Source of the DNA: Blattamonas nauphoetae
Taxonomy: Eukaryota > Preaxostyla > Oxymonadida
Reading direction: 5' to 3'
DNA: 64,000 nt
Assembly: GCA_033064195.1 (NCBI GenBank)
Contig: JARBJD010000025.1
Coordinates: forward strand, 1 to 64,000
Part shown: piece after piece, positions 31,295 to 41,850 of the stretch
How positions within the stretch are numbered: position 1 is the first letter of the stretch
Layout of the letters: every line of letters begins with the position of its first letter
Notes under the pieces: model-generated
Seen by the model: the letters and a program-made list of their open reading frames with translations, nothing else
Databases searched by the model: none
What the model was told of the DNA's origin: nothing
Position numbers and translations under genes: made by a program

Positions 31295-33320
31295 TTATTG
31301 GTCGTTCACATTCGATCCCATAAGTTGTGGGATCTCAAGGCAATCATTAACAACTGACATACCAAAACATCCGTGCTTGTTGTTCATCGACATCTGTTCG
31401 AGTGTGACTTCGATGCCTTCTGAAAACAGAGCTTGCAGCATCAGTTTCCCAGATTGGACCACTTCTGGGCCTTCCTTCTTCCAGTCTTCGAGTGACTTGT
31501 AGATGTGCTGGAAGGTAACCCAGACACGATAATTGTCTTCGACGAGTGTGAGACAACTTGTGATTGCCATCGCAATCGGAGATGCGAGGATAAAATCCAA
31601 TGTTGGAATATGAAATGGGCATATTTCAATGAATCTGTCCAATAGATTCATGAACGAGCCGAATACATCTCCTTCGAGGAAGAACCGATTTGAGATCAGA
31701 AAAGCCATAGACTGCGACGATGGGAGCAAGACCTTCTGAAAGACCATTTCCCGATGGTTGGATTGTCTGACTGCAGCAGTGATACCAAGTTCGCCGACAA
31801 AATAGGGAGTGGCGATGCTTAGGCAATCTCCAGTCACGGACAAAAGTTTACGGGCACCCAAGCCTGCAATTATGAACAGGTGGTTTTTTGTCATTTTTTA
31901 ACAAACACTTAACATTCATGAAAGACAGCCATTTTTCAAATATAAAACAAAACAGAGTGAGTGAAATGAAAATCAAGCTGTTCGAGTGATGTGCCCTGGG
32001 AGGCACTTTTGATCACGGATGTCTCAATCCGTCCCATCTTCCAGAGTGAGGAGATGTGACAAGTAGAGTATGCTCCTCCACTGAGAGCTGTCTGCTCCCA
32101 CTCCTTGCGGAGATGAAGGACGATCTGAAGCGAAAAAGTCTGATTTCTGTCTTCTTCATCTCACCTCACCCATCCGTGAAACTCTTCCGAACGTTCTCAT
32201 TCTCGAAGAATAACTTGATTCAATCATTATCTCAACATGTGTGACGTGCTGTAGAGACAAAAAAATTCTGAGTTTTTTGACAACATTCGTGTTCACCAGA
32301 TTTGTCAGCAGTTCGTCGGATAGGAGCATAATAAGCATTCTCAGAACACGTTAAAGTGTTTTGGAGAGTTTCACGGATGGGTGAGGTGAGATGAAGAAGA
32401 CAGAAATCAGACTTTTTCGCTTCAGATCGTCCTTCATCTCCGCAAGGAGTGGGAGCAGACAGCTCTCAGTGGAGGAGCATACTCTACTTGTCACATCTCC
32501 TCACTCTGGAAGATGGGACGGATTGAGACATCCGTGATCAAAAGTGCCTCCCAGGGCACATCACTCGAACAGCTTGATTTTCATTTCACTCACTCTGTTT
32601 TGTTTTATATTTGAAAAATGGCTGTCTTTCATGAATGTTAAGTGTTTGTTAAAAAATGACAAAAAACCACCTGTTCATAATTGCAGGCTTGGGTGCCCGT
32701 AAACTTTTGTCCGTGGCTGCTCTGACGATTCTGATGAGTGTGTTGTAGATCGTTTCATTTCCTGAAATTGGCAACGTGTGAGGTTGAACAATCACTAACA
32801 CGTTGCTGATGAGATTTGTCTCGGTCAGAAATTGAATTGCAGTCGATGATCTCGTTGTTGTTTTGCGGAGGAACGATAACGCTGCGGGAATCATAGTCGA
32901 GTGTTGAGAGGACAACAGAGTCAGAACGCTCGCAACAAAGCCAGAAAGTGATCCAGTTGAAGAGGGAACGAGGTCAGTCAAGAGTTTCGCTGCATACTCT
33001 GATGTATCTCTCCATGTTGGTTCGATATTCTTCAGAAAGAGAACGGCTCTGTCTTGAAGGGTTTCATCAAAAGGGTATTCAGCTTTTACGAGAGCAACAA
33101 GCGAACAGTAAATCTTCGATTTGTCTTCAAACGACAACTCAGAGTTCATCCCGAATTTGAGGAATGGTTCATGTTCTGGGTTGACTGTTGAAAGTGAGCC
33201 AGGCGAATTGGTCAAACAGTCTTTATTGTGTGAGTTCAAAGCAATGATTTCCGCTTCCATTGAAAAGAGAAAAGGATCATCCCATTGGTTGACAATCGAC
33301 TTTTCAACAGCCATTTTCAT
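31295..33320 (-). pseudogene. Family A copy 8, split by a foldback element
   Basis: The N-terminal part starts at ATG 33320 (MKMAVEKSIVNQWDDPFLFS), one of the few copies where the WDDP leader is clearly inside an ATG-initiated frame. It runs through EPFLKFGMNSELSFEDKSKIY, LVPSSTGSLSGF and QPHTLPISGNE to about 32720. The C-terminal part resumes at about 31831 (TGDCLSIATPYF, SNHREMVFQKVLLPSSQ, LFSEGIEVTLEQM) and stops at 31295. Both halves are otherwise open, so the locus was intact before the insertion. Splicing out of the insert cannot be excluded but is unproven. Confidence 0.85.
31832..32719. mobile_element. 888-bp foldback (palindromic) element
   Basis: Two nearly identical inverted arms of about 357 bp (31832-32188 and 32362-32719) around a spacer of about 173 bp. 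The outer ends read cagtcacggacaaaagttta and cagccacggacaaaagttta inward. The only base difference noticed was at the fourth position of the end. No clear target duplication (perhaps gag) and no ORF of interest. Inserted between the codons for IRIV and GDCL of family A copy 8. Near-identity of the arms implies recent origin or correction. Confidence 0.88.
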
Positions 33321-33481
33321 GGTACCGTGTTTATGGCGGAATGATTGATTTGGGCGTCATCATTGATGAGAAATTAGAGGTGGACACGAGTGTATGTGAT
33401 TTGAATTCTATCAAATGAAGAACAAGAAGAAATGCTCAAAGGATAATGTCCGGTTTCAATTTAATCCGATCAGAATGCGAA

Positions 33482-34516
33482 CTATGATGCATTCCCACCC
33501 AATTTCTCGATCAGGACCCTAACCCGGATTCCAATCACATGGTGTTTGCCAACCCTTTCTGATAATCGGAGTTGTAACTCAATTTCATCCCCAAGACCTT
33601 CTTCCCGCAGTTTGGTCTTAATCTGCTGTTTGTGCTTGAGTACAGCCGGATCTTTGTCCCATCTCACATTCACACAATGAATCACACTCCGAAGAAGGGT
33701 TGAGATAGTGTCATTCGATTCAGCGGATTCAAGAGTGTCGAAGAACGCCAGTGCAAAGGATGGGGATGACAACACAAAATGAGTCATTTCGTCCAGCTGA
33801 GGTGAATATTCGAGAATCGTCTCAGTCAGCTTCGGGAAAATGTTGATGAGATCAGATCTGTCCATGAGTCGTCTGTTCGTGAAAACCTTCTCGAGGAACG
33901 GTTCAATTGGGATGAAGAACTGGTCAATAAATGTCTGATCCAAAAAGTCCAATAAAACACCGTCTTCTTCGCATTGTTCGCGAGCTGATTCGTCAAACAA
34001 ATCGTTGATGTTCAATGTCACAATTTTCATCAGAGAGAGCTCTGAAGGAGTTCGAAGAAGCCTGTCGTCGTCGTAGAAGTCTTCTGGGAGGAGTTCGAAG
34101 AAGCCTGTCGCCAGAAATGCCAAGCGGTTTTTTGGAGATGTGTTGCACACAACTCTGACCAGAACTTCCCATGCTTCGTTGACAAGGTTGTCGTCGTATG
34201 AGGTGAGGAGCGTCACCATTGATTCGGCAAATCCAGAACAAGTTCCGTCACCTGTCGGGACAAGTTTGAAGAGAATGTCGTCGTTAGAGAAATCAGACCA
34301 ACAAGTAGGTGTAAGGTTCGACATCAAAAGGCTAGTCATATCGGTGTCATACGGTACGTGCTCTTCCTCGATGAATAGGACAAGCGACTGGAAGTATTTT
34401 GAGATGTGGTCGAAGGATCTTGGTGGGTAGCGTTTGGATTCCAGAAATTTGGGAGGCCGAGTAGTTTTAAAGGGCCAGAGTTGATGACATAAGTCTGAGT
34501 CGATGTATCTACTCAT
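33482..34516 (-). CDS. Divergent family A-like helical protein
   Basis: 344 aa, ATG at 34516. Shares the architecture but little sequence with family A: SLVLFIEEEHVPYDTDMTSL in place of SLVALVKAEYPFD, LVPTGDGTCSGFAESMVTLL in place of LVPSSAGSPSGFIDSIVTLL, and FFIPIEPFLEKVFTNRRLM in place of the PSSQFVTFLISNR block. Helical throughout, with no signal or TM segment. A 16-bp string (ggcttcttcgaactcc) occurs twice about 47 bp apart and is read in different frames, suggesting a local duplication inside the ORF. It lies head-to-tail upstream of copy 8. Probably an old, stable branch of the family. Confidence 0.75.
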   Translation of the reverse strand: MSRYIDSDLCHQLWPFKTTRPPKFLESKRYPPRSFDHISKYFQSLVLFIEEEHVPYDTDMTSLLMSNLTPTCWSDFSNDDILFKLVPTGDGTCSGFAESMVTLLTSYDDNLVNEAWEVLVRVVCNTSPKNRLAFLATGFFELLPEDFYDDDRLLRTPSELSLMKIVTLNINDLFDESAREQCEEDGVLLDFLDQTFIDQFFIPIEPFLEKVFTNRRLMDRSDLINIFPKLTETILEYSPQLDEMTHFVLSSPSFALAFFDTLESAESNDTISTLLRSVIHCVNVRWDKDPAVLKHKQQIKTKLREEGLGDEIELQLRLSERVGKHHVIGIRVRVLIEKLGGNAS

Positions 34517-35212
34517 TTAGCAAAGAATGGAACAAAGCTGATCTGATCAGTACCACAAGAAATAGAATCCTGCTTACCACCATTCTTTTCAGTCATTTTC
34601 TATTCAATTGTCCTTCAATCAACACAGCAATTGTCTAAGTTCCACAAAACCTCCCCAAGAACAAGATAATCTTAACCAAACACCAATCATGTCGCTTTTC
34701 AGTTTCGCACACTCATTATACACCTTCGTCAGCAGGTTTATCAACAACGGTGACCTGATCCCCTCTAACCACTCTCACTCTTCTTTTTCCATGACCCGTC
34801 CTCACAAACCCTTCATTCATCGACGATAATCAGGAAACTGGGTGGTTCGTCAAACCGAGCAATTGCCAGATTCAACCACATTGAGACCTTCTTTCTTCCA
34901 AATAATGACGCTCTGTTGTTGATCTGCCTTGGTAGTCTGGAAATTATGCCTGAAATATCGATTCTGTGTGCTCGAACCATGATCCGCCCACTTCGGAATG
35001 AATAATGTAAACTCTCTCCATCTTCATCCACAAGGTCTCATCTTTCATCCTTTTGATCCTTCTTAGAACATACTAGTCAATTATTGGACCGAAGACACGC
35101 GACACGAATCACAGGAACACAGTCGCTCTTCTCTTCGGTTGGAGTGCGTTCTCCATCCAAAGTCTCATTTACTGTGGGTGTCTTCTCCCTTGAACTAATC
35201 GAATCATTCCGA
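34517..35212. other. Intergenic region between divergent genes
   Basis: No supported gene. The frame of the next gene is open from 35084 without an ATG until 35213. Small ORFs (60-73 aa) overlap each other and are not convincing. Confidence 0.4.
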
Positions 35213-37807
35213 ATGCTCTCTTCTGCAAGTAATCAGAACCTCGTTGCCACACTGCCAAGGAATCACCGTCTTCCACATTCTCCAGCACTCCCTTCCAGCC
35301 CTTCACCAACTGACAGTCACTTCGCGTCTCAAGTGTCTTATTCAACTCGCTCGAAGCCAACAAGCACTGACCAGCATCCGGACTTCTTCCCATCGGTCAG
35401 ATCATTTCATGACAGAATTCGCCAGCTGAGAAGTGAAGAAAGCCGAGAAAACAACCGATTCAAGAAAGCCACAAGCAATCTACATAACATCGACACAGAT
35501 CGTTTCAAAACCCACGGGAAGATCTCACGGGTCCGCTCTCGCTGTTCCACCCTCCGAACCAAACTCTCAAAGCTTCTGGTTGAGGGAGAAGACACCTCAA
35601 CGGCCTTAGGAATCTCTTCCGAACGCCTGTACGTCCAGGTGAACCTTAATTTTGCACACACCGACCATCTCCACAACTCCAACAAGACTGAGCTCCACAA
35701 AGTTAGACCTGTCCGCTCACCTTCGCTTTTGCTCAGAAAACAGCCACGCCGATGGTCGTGCACGCCTGTCGAGCAAATTGACTCGCTTTCTTGTTTCCCT
35801 ATCCGCGATTCGTCTGTCCCACCAATCTCCGCCATTCCCTCCTTCCTCCCACCCTCTCTTCCGTTCGTCCCGTCATCTGCCGATGTTGGGATGTATCTCG
35901 TATCAACTCTTAGTAATTGGGAGACTGCATATTCTTCATTTTTGTCGAGTTTGGCAATGTCGATTTCCGATTCGGTCTCCTCTGCCGCTTTCTCTCTCCC
36001 GACGACGTCATCTTCTGAACTCGTCCAGAGTGTTCAGATGGATGAGCACCTTCGAAACCACAACATAATTATGACACCCATCCACACAAACCATCCGAAC
36101 AGTCTCAGCCGTCGTTCAGAGCCTGTGCAGATCCCTCACACCCACCGCGTGTTGTCTGATGCTCAAAATGATCCTTGTTCCGATGTCGCATTTTCTGATT
36201 CGAATATTGACGAATTGAAATCGGATTATTCACCGACTCTTCTTCCGCTTCTTCGCCTCCAACTCCGCCGCCACGTGAAACTCGACGCTCGCCTGATGTC
36301 GTTCAGTTCCATCCGAAATGTGAGATTGGCCTCGTTGTTCACAGAACTGGACGATTTGTTCCCTATTGTCGTGCTCATCGCAGAATCAGGGCTCAACACG
36401 TTCAGATCGGAATCCAACATGCGGTCACCAACTCCAACAGCTCCCCCCTCAGTGCAACCGTCTCCACAATTCAATAACCCAAACGATACCTATTTACTGA
36501 ATTCTTCGGATCTCGACCATAATTTTGTTGAGCCTGAAGTGAAAGACCTCGAAATGTCATTCGACGAAGTTCAAACATCCGAAAACCCACTTTCCGAAAC
36601 AACCCCTCGTCCTCCTTCCCTTACCCACCTTCCTCCCACCTCTCCCACCCTCGCTGTCTCTTTTCGTCCTTACACTCCTTCCCCCTCTCCACCTTTGGAA
36701 TCCTCGTCAGCCCTCCCCACTACACTCGATCATCGAATGCCCTCTCGCGTAGGAGAATCAGCATCGCCAATGAGCTCGTTCTCCTCTCCCCACATTCCTT
36801 CCTCCTCGTCCGCTCTCGTCGCGTCGATCTGTGGTCTGTCCTTCCCGACGAGTGTTGGGTGTGGATGGAGTGTGGACGAGAACATGACGTCGGTTGGAGA
36901 TTGGAGAGAGGAGTGCTCGCCAACAGCCCTTCTCGCTTTGCACAGTTTCTTCGACGAGCCAATCGCGAGGCACACAAACCGACGCTCCCCAACCACCCCA
37001 ACACCCCCTCCCGCCCGATTCGTGTTTGCCGAGAAGGAAGTGCCCGAGATGCTGCAGAAGGGGAAGACCGACCTTCTTGAGATGATTGCTGGTGGACTCG
37101 GTGTTGTGTCGTTGGTGGTCGAGCTGGTGTGTTCGTACTTGTTCGTGCCTGTGCGGAATGAGGTGTGGAATCGGCTGACGAGCTCGGCTGTGTTTGACAC
37201 GAGCGGACACGACTTGTGGAACGCAGGGAAGAGTTCGCTGTGGGGGTTGTTGTTCAAGGAAGCAGAACGGATGGGAAAGAAGGGGAAAAAAGAAGGAAAG
37301 AGTGGATTGTGGACGAAGTGGGAGATTGGGAGAGTGGAAGAGAGTGTGTTTGAAGACATTCTGATTCGAGGCCGTGTTGTGATTGGAGAAGAGAGGGAAG
37401 GAGGGAAAGAGGGTCGGCGAGGTGTGAGCAGGAAGAAGCAGAAACAGAAGCTGACACAACACTCCTCTCTTTGTCGCTCGTCGCACTCCCCAACGCCACA
37501 CCCGCCTCCTCCCCACACACCCATCTCGCCGCTCTCCCTCCGCCTCTCGCTGACTCCTCCTTTCATCCCTTTCTTTGCTCTTCCCATCCTCTCTGTTGTC
37601 TCGTCTTCGCTGGACGGGATTTTGGAGATGGATTTGAACGAAGATCTGAGTGGGTTCCATTTGGAGCGGAGAGCCTGGGAAGAAGTGGAGGAGAACGTGG
37701 GAGTGTTGGGAATGTCTGTCGGGGTGGGTGTCGGTTGGGGGATGTGTGGCGTGCACATGCTGGAGGTGTTGAAGGAGGTGATGGAGACTGTGAAGTTGCT
37801 GTGGTGA
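35213..37807 (+). CDS. Large Ser/Pro-rich hypothetical protein
   Basis: 864 aa from the ATG at 35213. N-terminal third: basic, Ser-rich, with a helical segment rich in charged residues (FHDRIRQLRSEESRENNRFK). Middle: long low-complexity Ser/Pro/Thr region (for example TPRPPSLTHLPPTSPTLAV). C-terminal third looks folded: LLEMIAGGLGVVSLVVELVC, VRNEVWNRLTSSAVFDTSGH, then a basic linker and a final domain (MDLNEDLSGFHLERRAWEEV...LEVLKEVMETVKLLW). No family recognised. The minus strand also carries 375-376 aa ORFs here, a by-product of composition. The plus frame is chosen because it is longest and has the most protein-like C-terminus. Confidence 0.6.
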   Translation: MLSSASNQNLVATLPRNHRLPHSPALPSSPSPTDSHFASQVSYSTRSKPTSTDQHPDFFPSVRSFHDRIRQLRSEESRENNRFKKATSNLHNIDTDRFKTHGKISRVRSRCSTLRTKLSKLLVEGEDTSTALGISSERLYVQVNLNFAHTDHLHNSNKTELHKVRPVRSPSLLLRKQPRRWSCTPVEQIDSLSCFPIRDSSVPPISAIPSFLPPSLPFVPSSADVGMYLVSTLSNWETAYSSFLSSLAMSISDSVSSAAFSLPTTSSSELVQSVQMDEHLRNHNIIMTPIHTNHPNSLSRRSEPVQIPHTHRVLSDAQNDPCSDVAFSDSNIDELKSDYSPTLLPLLRLQLRRHVKLDARLMSFSSIRNVRLASLFTELDDLFPIVVLIAESGLNTFRSESNMRSPTPTAPPSVQPSPQFNNPNDTYLLNSSDLDHNFVEPEVKDLEMSFDEVQTSENPLSETTPRPPSLTHLPPTSPTLAVSFRPYTPSPSPPLESSSALPTTLDHRMPSRVGESASPMSSFSSPHIPSSSSALVASICGLSFPTSVGCGWSVDENMTSVGDWREECSPTALLALHSFFDEPIARHTNRRSPTTPTPPPARFVFAEKEVPEMLQKGKTDLLEMIAGGLGVVSLVVELVCSYLFVPVRNEVWNRLTSSAVFDTSGHDLWNAGKSSLWGLLFKEAERMGKKGKKEGKSGLWTKWEIGRVEESVFEDILIRGRVVIGEEREGGKEGRRGVSRKKQKQKLTQHSSLCRSSHSPTPHPPPPHTPISPLSLRLSLTPPFIPFFALPILSVVSSSLDGILEMDLNEDLSGFHLERRAWEEVEENVGVLGMSVGVGVGWGMCGVHMLEVLKEVMETVKLLW

Positions 37808-38036
37808 GACATGTTCGAAATCATCATGTGACGGGATCCTGGTTGCTTTTCGTTTTTCATCGATCAGCATTCCTCCACGTTTCAAGGCTATGTTGTCTGG
37901 CGACAGTATTATCGAATGAATATCGTTTCAATGACATCCTCACCTTAATTATTTTCATGCTTATTTCATAATTCCATCTCTTGTTTTCGAGAACAGACGA
38001 ACAATCCTTGAATTGTGCAATTTCTCCAAACTTTCC
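37808..38036. promoter_or_regulatory. Leader region of copy 9
   Basis: About 110 bp (37905-38010) are nearly identical to 50090-50185 upstream of copy 12, including tatcgaatgaatatcgtttc and ccatctcttgttttcgagaa. A shared promoter or 5' UTR block specific to these two copies. Confidence 0.55.
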
Positions 38037-39200
38037 ATGAGTACGGACGAACCATGGGATGCTCTTCTTCATGTTTCAATGAAAAAGGGACATTCTCATT
38101 CGAGAATGTCTTCTGATGCCTCTTCAACTCATCCACGGAAGTCCCAATCAAAAGTCAACGGGTTACAAGAACCTTTCCTCAATTTCAAAATGAAATCAAA
38201 ATTGTCGTTTGAAGACAAATCGAGGATTTACTGTTCGCTTGTTGCCCTCGTGAAAGCTGAATATGCTTTTGACAATGCCCTTCAAGATAAAGCTGCCCAA
38301 TTCCTTCAGAGCCTCGAGCTGAAGTGGGACGAAAAAGAGAAGGCAGCGAAACTCGTGACTGACCTCGTTCCCTCTTCAGCTGGATCGCCTTCTGACTTCG
38401 TTGATAGCATTCTGACTCTGCTGTCATCTCCACACTCGAAGGTGACCAAAGCAGCTTTATCGTTTCTTTCTGCCACGATAGATGCTTCTCCAGACGAAAT
38501 CCGATCTCATCTCGTGAAATCAGATCTCATCAGCAACCTATTAGCGACTGTTCAACCTCACACACTTCCAATTACCGGAAATGAAGAGATATTCGACAAG
38601 CTCAATTGGGTCATCATCGAATGTCTCAATCTCGCAGATCACTTCTCTCTCAGTCAACTTGATATCACTGATGCAGTCGGCAAATACAACCATTGTGAAA
38701 TGATCTTTCAGAAGGTCGTGATCCCATCGTCTGGATTTGTGACATTTCTGATCTCAAATCGGTACATCCTCAATGGAGACTTGTTGGACTCCTTCATGAC
38801 TCTCTTGGCAATCCTCATTGACATGAGCCCATTTCATCGTCCAACCCTGGAATTTGTTCTCGCATCTCCGATTGCGATGGCATTCACAAGTTGTCTCCTC
38901 CTCTTCGAAGACGAGCATCGTTTCTGGGTTACCCTCTTGAACATCCCCTTATCACTCAGAGATTGGAAGAAACAAAGCCGTGAAGTGGCCCAATCTGGGA
39001 AACGGATGATACAAGCTCTGTTTTCGGAAGGCTTCGAAGACGCACTCGAACAGAAGATGATGTACGACAAGAACGGATATTGTGGTCTCCATCTTGGTGA
39101 CATGTTTCTTTCGATCTCACACAAACTGGGATCGAATGTGGACTGTACTGATGACGATGACGAAGAAGACAGTGAAAGCGATGACGCTTCTCTCGAATGA
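38037..39200 (+). CDS. Family A helical protein, copy 9, acidic tail
   Basis: Intact, 387 aa from the ATG at 38037 (MSTDEPWDALLHVSMKKGHS), so here the WDD-type leader is part of the ATG-initiated protein. Landmarks: EPFLNFKMKSKLSFEDKSRIY, YAFDNALQDKAAQFLQSLEL, LVPSSAGSPSDFVDSILTLL, VQPHTLPITGNEEIF, YNHCEMIFQKVVIPSSGF, FHRPTLEFVLASPIAMAFT and LFSEGFEDALEQKM. The C-terminus carries an Asp/Glu/Ser tail (DDDDEEDSESDDASLE) absent from most copies. Function unknown. Confidence 0.8.
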   Translation: MSTDEPWDALLHVSMKKGHSHSRMSSDASSTHPRKSQSKVNGLQEPFLNFKMKSKLSFEDKSRIYCSLVALVKAEYAFDNALQDKAAQFLQSLELKWDEKEKAAKLVTDLVPSSAGSPSDFVDSILTLLSSPHSKVTKAALSFLSATIDASPDEIRSHLVKSDLISNLLATVQPHTLPITGNEEIFDKLNWVIIECLNLADHFSLSQLDITDAVGKYNHCEMIFQKVVIPSSGFVTFLISNRYILNGDLLDSFMTLLAILIDMSPFHRPTLEFVLASPIAMAFTSCLLLFEDEHRFWVTLLNIPLSLRDWKKQSREVAQSGKRMIQALFSEGFEDALEQKMMYDKNGYCGLHLGDMFLSISHKLGSNVDCTDDDDEEDSESDDASLE

Positions 39201-39540
39201 CTCCACAATGACTTCTGCGGGCTCTCCTCGGATGTTGGGAATGCGCTTATTGCTGGTGCCAACGAACAGATTCTGGGATCGCCTCCAATCGTCCAGAAAT
39301 GGTTTGCTCTTTTGGGTTGGTCGTTCTCAATTTGGCTGTCTTTGACTGTCACATCGTCAACCGTCCTCTCTCCAAACAATTCCTTGCGTCCCTGAACGAT
39401 GCATTGCGACCAGATTATCTTTCCCAATCTCGACTTTTGAACCATCTCTGAAACACATCTCGTGTATCTCGTCAAAATGGGATCCACACCGCAATCAACT
39501 CATCCACAGCCATCCACGATTTGTTTGAAGTGTGTACTGT
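39201..39540. repeat. Family A 3' module, after copy 9
   Basis: Minus frame open for 217 codons (38834-39487), including GRKELFGERTVDDVTVKDSQ. The core begins right after the stop. Confidence 0.75.
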
Positions 39541-40334
39541 ATTTTGTTTTTTATTCTTTTCGTTCAATCACAATTTTCTCCTTTTTTGTCTTTCTCCATC
39601 TCCCTCTCCTTTTGTCTCATCTCTTCGTCGTCATTCTCACTCAGTGTCTCCACAGCAGCTAAAACAATCATTATTTTGGTCGTTGTTTCGCGAACTAGGT
39701 GACTCCTGACAAAAAATCATCGTTCATCGCCCTTTGACGAAACCGCGAGTTTGTCGTCCCCACTCCGTCATTTGTTGATGCTTAGCCTTCGTCTGGTGGA
39801 CAATTTTTGATTTCTTTTGCCCGTCCCCTGTTCCTATGACGCTGTTTCTGGCATTTCTGAACACGAACTCATTCTCACTGAACCGGACGATATCGACATC
39901 AAATGAATCACAACTTCCATCCCATTGTTTCAGCATGCCATTTCCAAACACACATGCGGTTCTGATGTCATCGAAATGTGCTCCAATCGTCGCCGCTTTT
40001 CATTTGTCATTCAAACTCAGAAGTATCTCTCGTCCACATTTTGAAGACTCTGGTTTCACCTGCTTTGATGTTTGCTGTTGGAAGGAGAACAAGCTGGATG
40101 TGTGGACGTCGACTCAGAATCATTCGATGACTGTCCAACTGGCCAGAAAGGCATTTATATGTTGTCATTGATGATTGAATCGTTTAGGCTCTTCGTCTTG
40201 AAACCATTTCGTGTCATGATTCGTGTATAATGCAACTAGTTCCTTTTTTTGAACTGTGATGAACAATGGGATGATCCTAATCATCTTCCCATCGTCAACA
40301 TCGACAGTTCAGCAATCTATTCATCACCTTCAAC
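39541..40334. other. Spacer before copy 10
   Basis: Related to spacers at 17.9-18.6 kb and 51.66-51.95 kb (cttagccttcgt, attgtttcagcatgcc). No gene. Ends with the leader string aacaatgggatgatcc about 70 bp before the start. Confidence 0.5.
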
Positions 40335-41459
40335 ATGCTTAGCGGAATCTTTAACGACACCGACGGAGGATTTGACGGCACAGACGAAGAATTTGAGCAA
40401 CTAATTGGGAGAACTGTATCCTTTATCATTCCAAAAGGGGCATTTGTGAATTCTGTATTCGGACAATCTCTTTCCAGACCATCTTTCCTCACCATGAAAA
40501 CAAGCAAAGATTTGCCCTTTTCAGACGGATCGATCCTCTACTCGTCTCTTGTGGCCCGTGTGAAACAGGAATCTCCTTTTGAAGAAGCCGTTCAGGACCA
40601 AGCTGTCGAATTGTTGAAGATACTCGAGCCGAAATCGAACGAAAGCACACTTGCTGATTCAATTATCAAAGAATTCGTTCCATCTTCAGATGGATCAACA
40701 TCCGGGTTTATTGATAGCATTGTCACTCTGCTGTCATCTCCCCACTCGAGAGTGGTTGAGGCGGCGTTTTCATTCCTCTTCGAATCAATTTGCAATTCAT
40801 CGTTTGTTGTTCGATGTTGCCTCGTGGAGTCCGATCTCATCACCAAACTGTTCACGACTGCTCAAACTCTCATACAGCCAATTTCTGGAAATGAAGAGAT
40901 AATCAGAAATCTGATCACAATCATCGACGAATTCGTCGACCTCGCATGTCCAAAATTGGTTAATTCACTTCGCATCACTGCACTCGCCGCATTCAACCAT
41001 CGCGAAATGATCCTTCAGAAGGTCGTTCTTCCATCATTTCACTTTGTGACATTTCTGATCTCAAATCGACACATACTCAATGAAGACTTACTGGGCTTGT
41101 TCATGTATCTATTGTGGAAAATCCTTGAAATAGGCCCATTTCATCGTCCAACATTGGAGTTTGTCCTCGCATCTCCGATTTTGATGGCATTGTCAAGTTG
41201 TTCTTCGTTCATCGAAATGAATAGTACGCTCAACAGTATTTTCTTCTTCATCGAACGTTCGCTGGAAAAATGGAAGAACGAAGGCCCAGAAGTGTTACAA
41301 TCTGGAAAATGGATGAGACGAGCTCTGTTTTCGGAAGGCTTCGAAAACACACTCGAACAGATGCTGATCTTCGACAAGGGCGGATATTATGGACACCGTC
41401 TCGTTGAGGATTGCCTGCAACTCTCGAAAGTGTTGGGATCGAATATGAAAAGACTGTGA
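40335..41459 (+). CDS. Family A helical protein, copy 10
   Basis: Intact, 374 aa, ATG at 40335. The N-terminus is unlike the other copies: MLSGIFNDTDGGFDGTDEEF, Gly/Asp-rich and reading nothing like the WDDP leader. Then LPFSDGSILYSSLVARVKQE, SPFEEAVQDQAVELLKILEP, FVPSSDGSTSGFIDSIVTLL, AQTLIQPISGNEEII, FNHREMILQKVVLPSFHF, FHRPTLEFVLASPILMALS and LFSEGFENTLEQML. A complete body with a replaced N-terminus suggests exchange of the first exon or drift of the start. Function unknown. Confidence 0.78.
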   Translation: MLSGIFNDTDGGFDGTDEEFEQLIGRTVSFIIPKGAFVNSVFGQSLSRPSFLTMKTSKDLPFSDGSILYSSLVARVKQESPFEEAVQDQAVELLKILEPKSNESTLADSIIKEFVPSSDGSTSGFIDSIVTLLSSPHSRVVEAAFSFLFESICNSSFVVRCCLVESDLITKLFTTAQTLIQPISGNEEIIRNLITIIDEFVDLACPKLVNSLRITALAAFNHREMILQKVVLPSFHFVTFLISNRHILNEDLLGLFMYLLWKILEIGPFHRPTLEFVLASPILMALSSCSSFIEMNSTLNSIFFFIERSLEKWKNEGPEVLQSGKWMRRALFSEGFENTLEQMLIFDKGGYYGHRLVEDCLQLSKVLGSNMKRL

Positions 41460-41850
41460 CGAACTGCATCTCAATTGACGCATCGAAATCGTCTCTCCGG
41501 AATGACTCCACAATGATTTCTGCTGACACTCCTCGGATGTTGGGAATGCGCTGATTGCTGGTGCCGACGAACAGATTCTGTGATCGCCACCAATCGTCCA
41601 GAAATGGTTTGCTCTTTTGGGTTGGTCGTTCTCACCGCGGCTGTCTTTGACTGTCACATCGTCAACCGTCCTCTCTCCAAACAATTCCTTGCGTCCCTCA
41701 ACGATGCATTGTGACCAGATTCTCTTTCCCAATCTCGACTTTTGGACGATCTCGCAAACCCAACTCGTTTATCTCGTCTAAATGGGATGCGCCACACTTT
41801 TCAGTCATTCCACGTCCGTCCACGATCTGCTTGAGGTGTGTTCTGATGTT
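41460..41850. repeat. Family A 3' module, after copy 10
   Basis: Minus frame 41295-41732 is open across module and gene end (GKRIWSQCIVEGRKELFGER). About 60 bp separate the stop codon from the core. Confidence 0.75.

Noticed and set aside
36730-37885. Minus-strand ORFs of 375-376 aa
   Set aside because: Shadow frames of the Ser/Pro-rich gene; low-complexity His/Ser/Pro sequence without conserved blocks.
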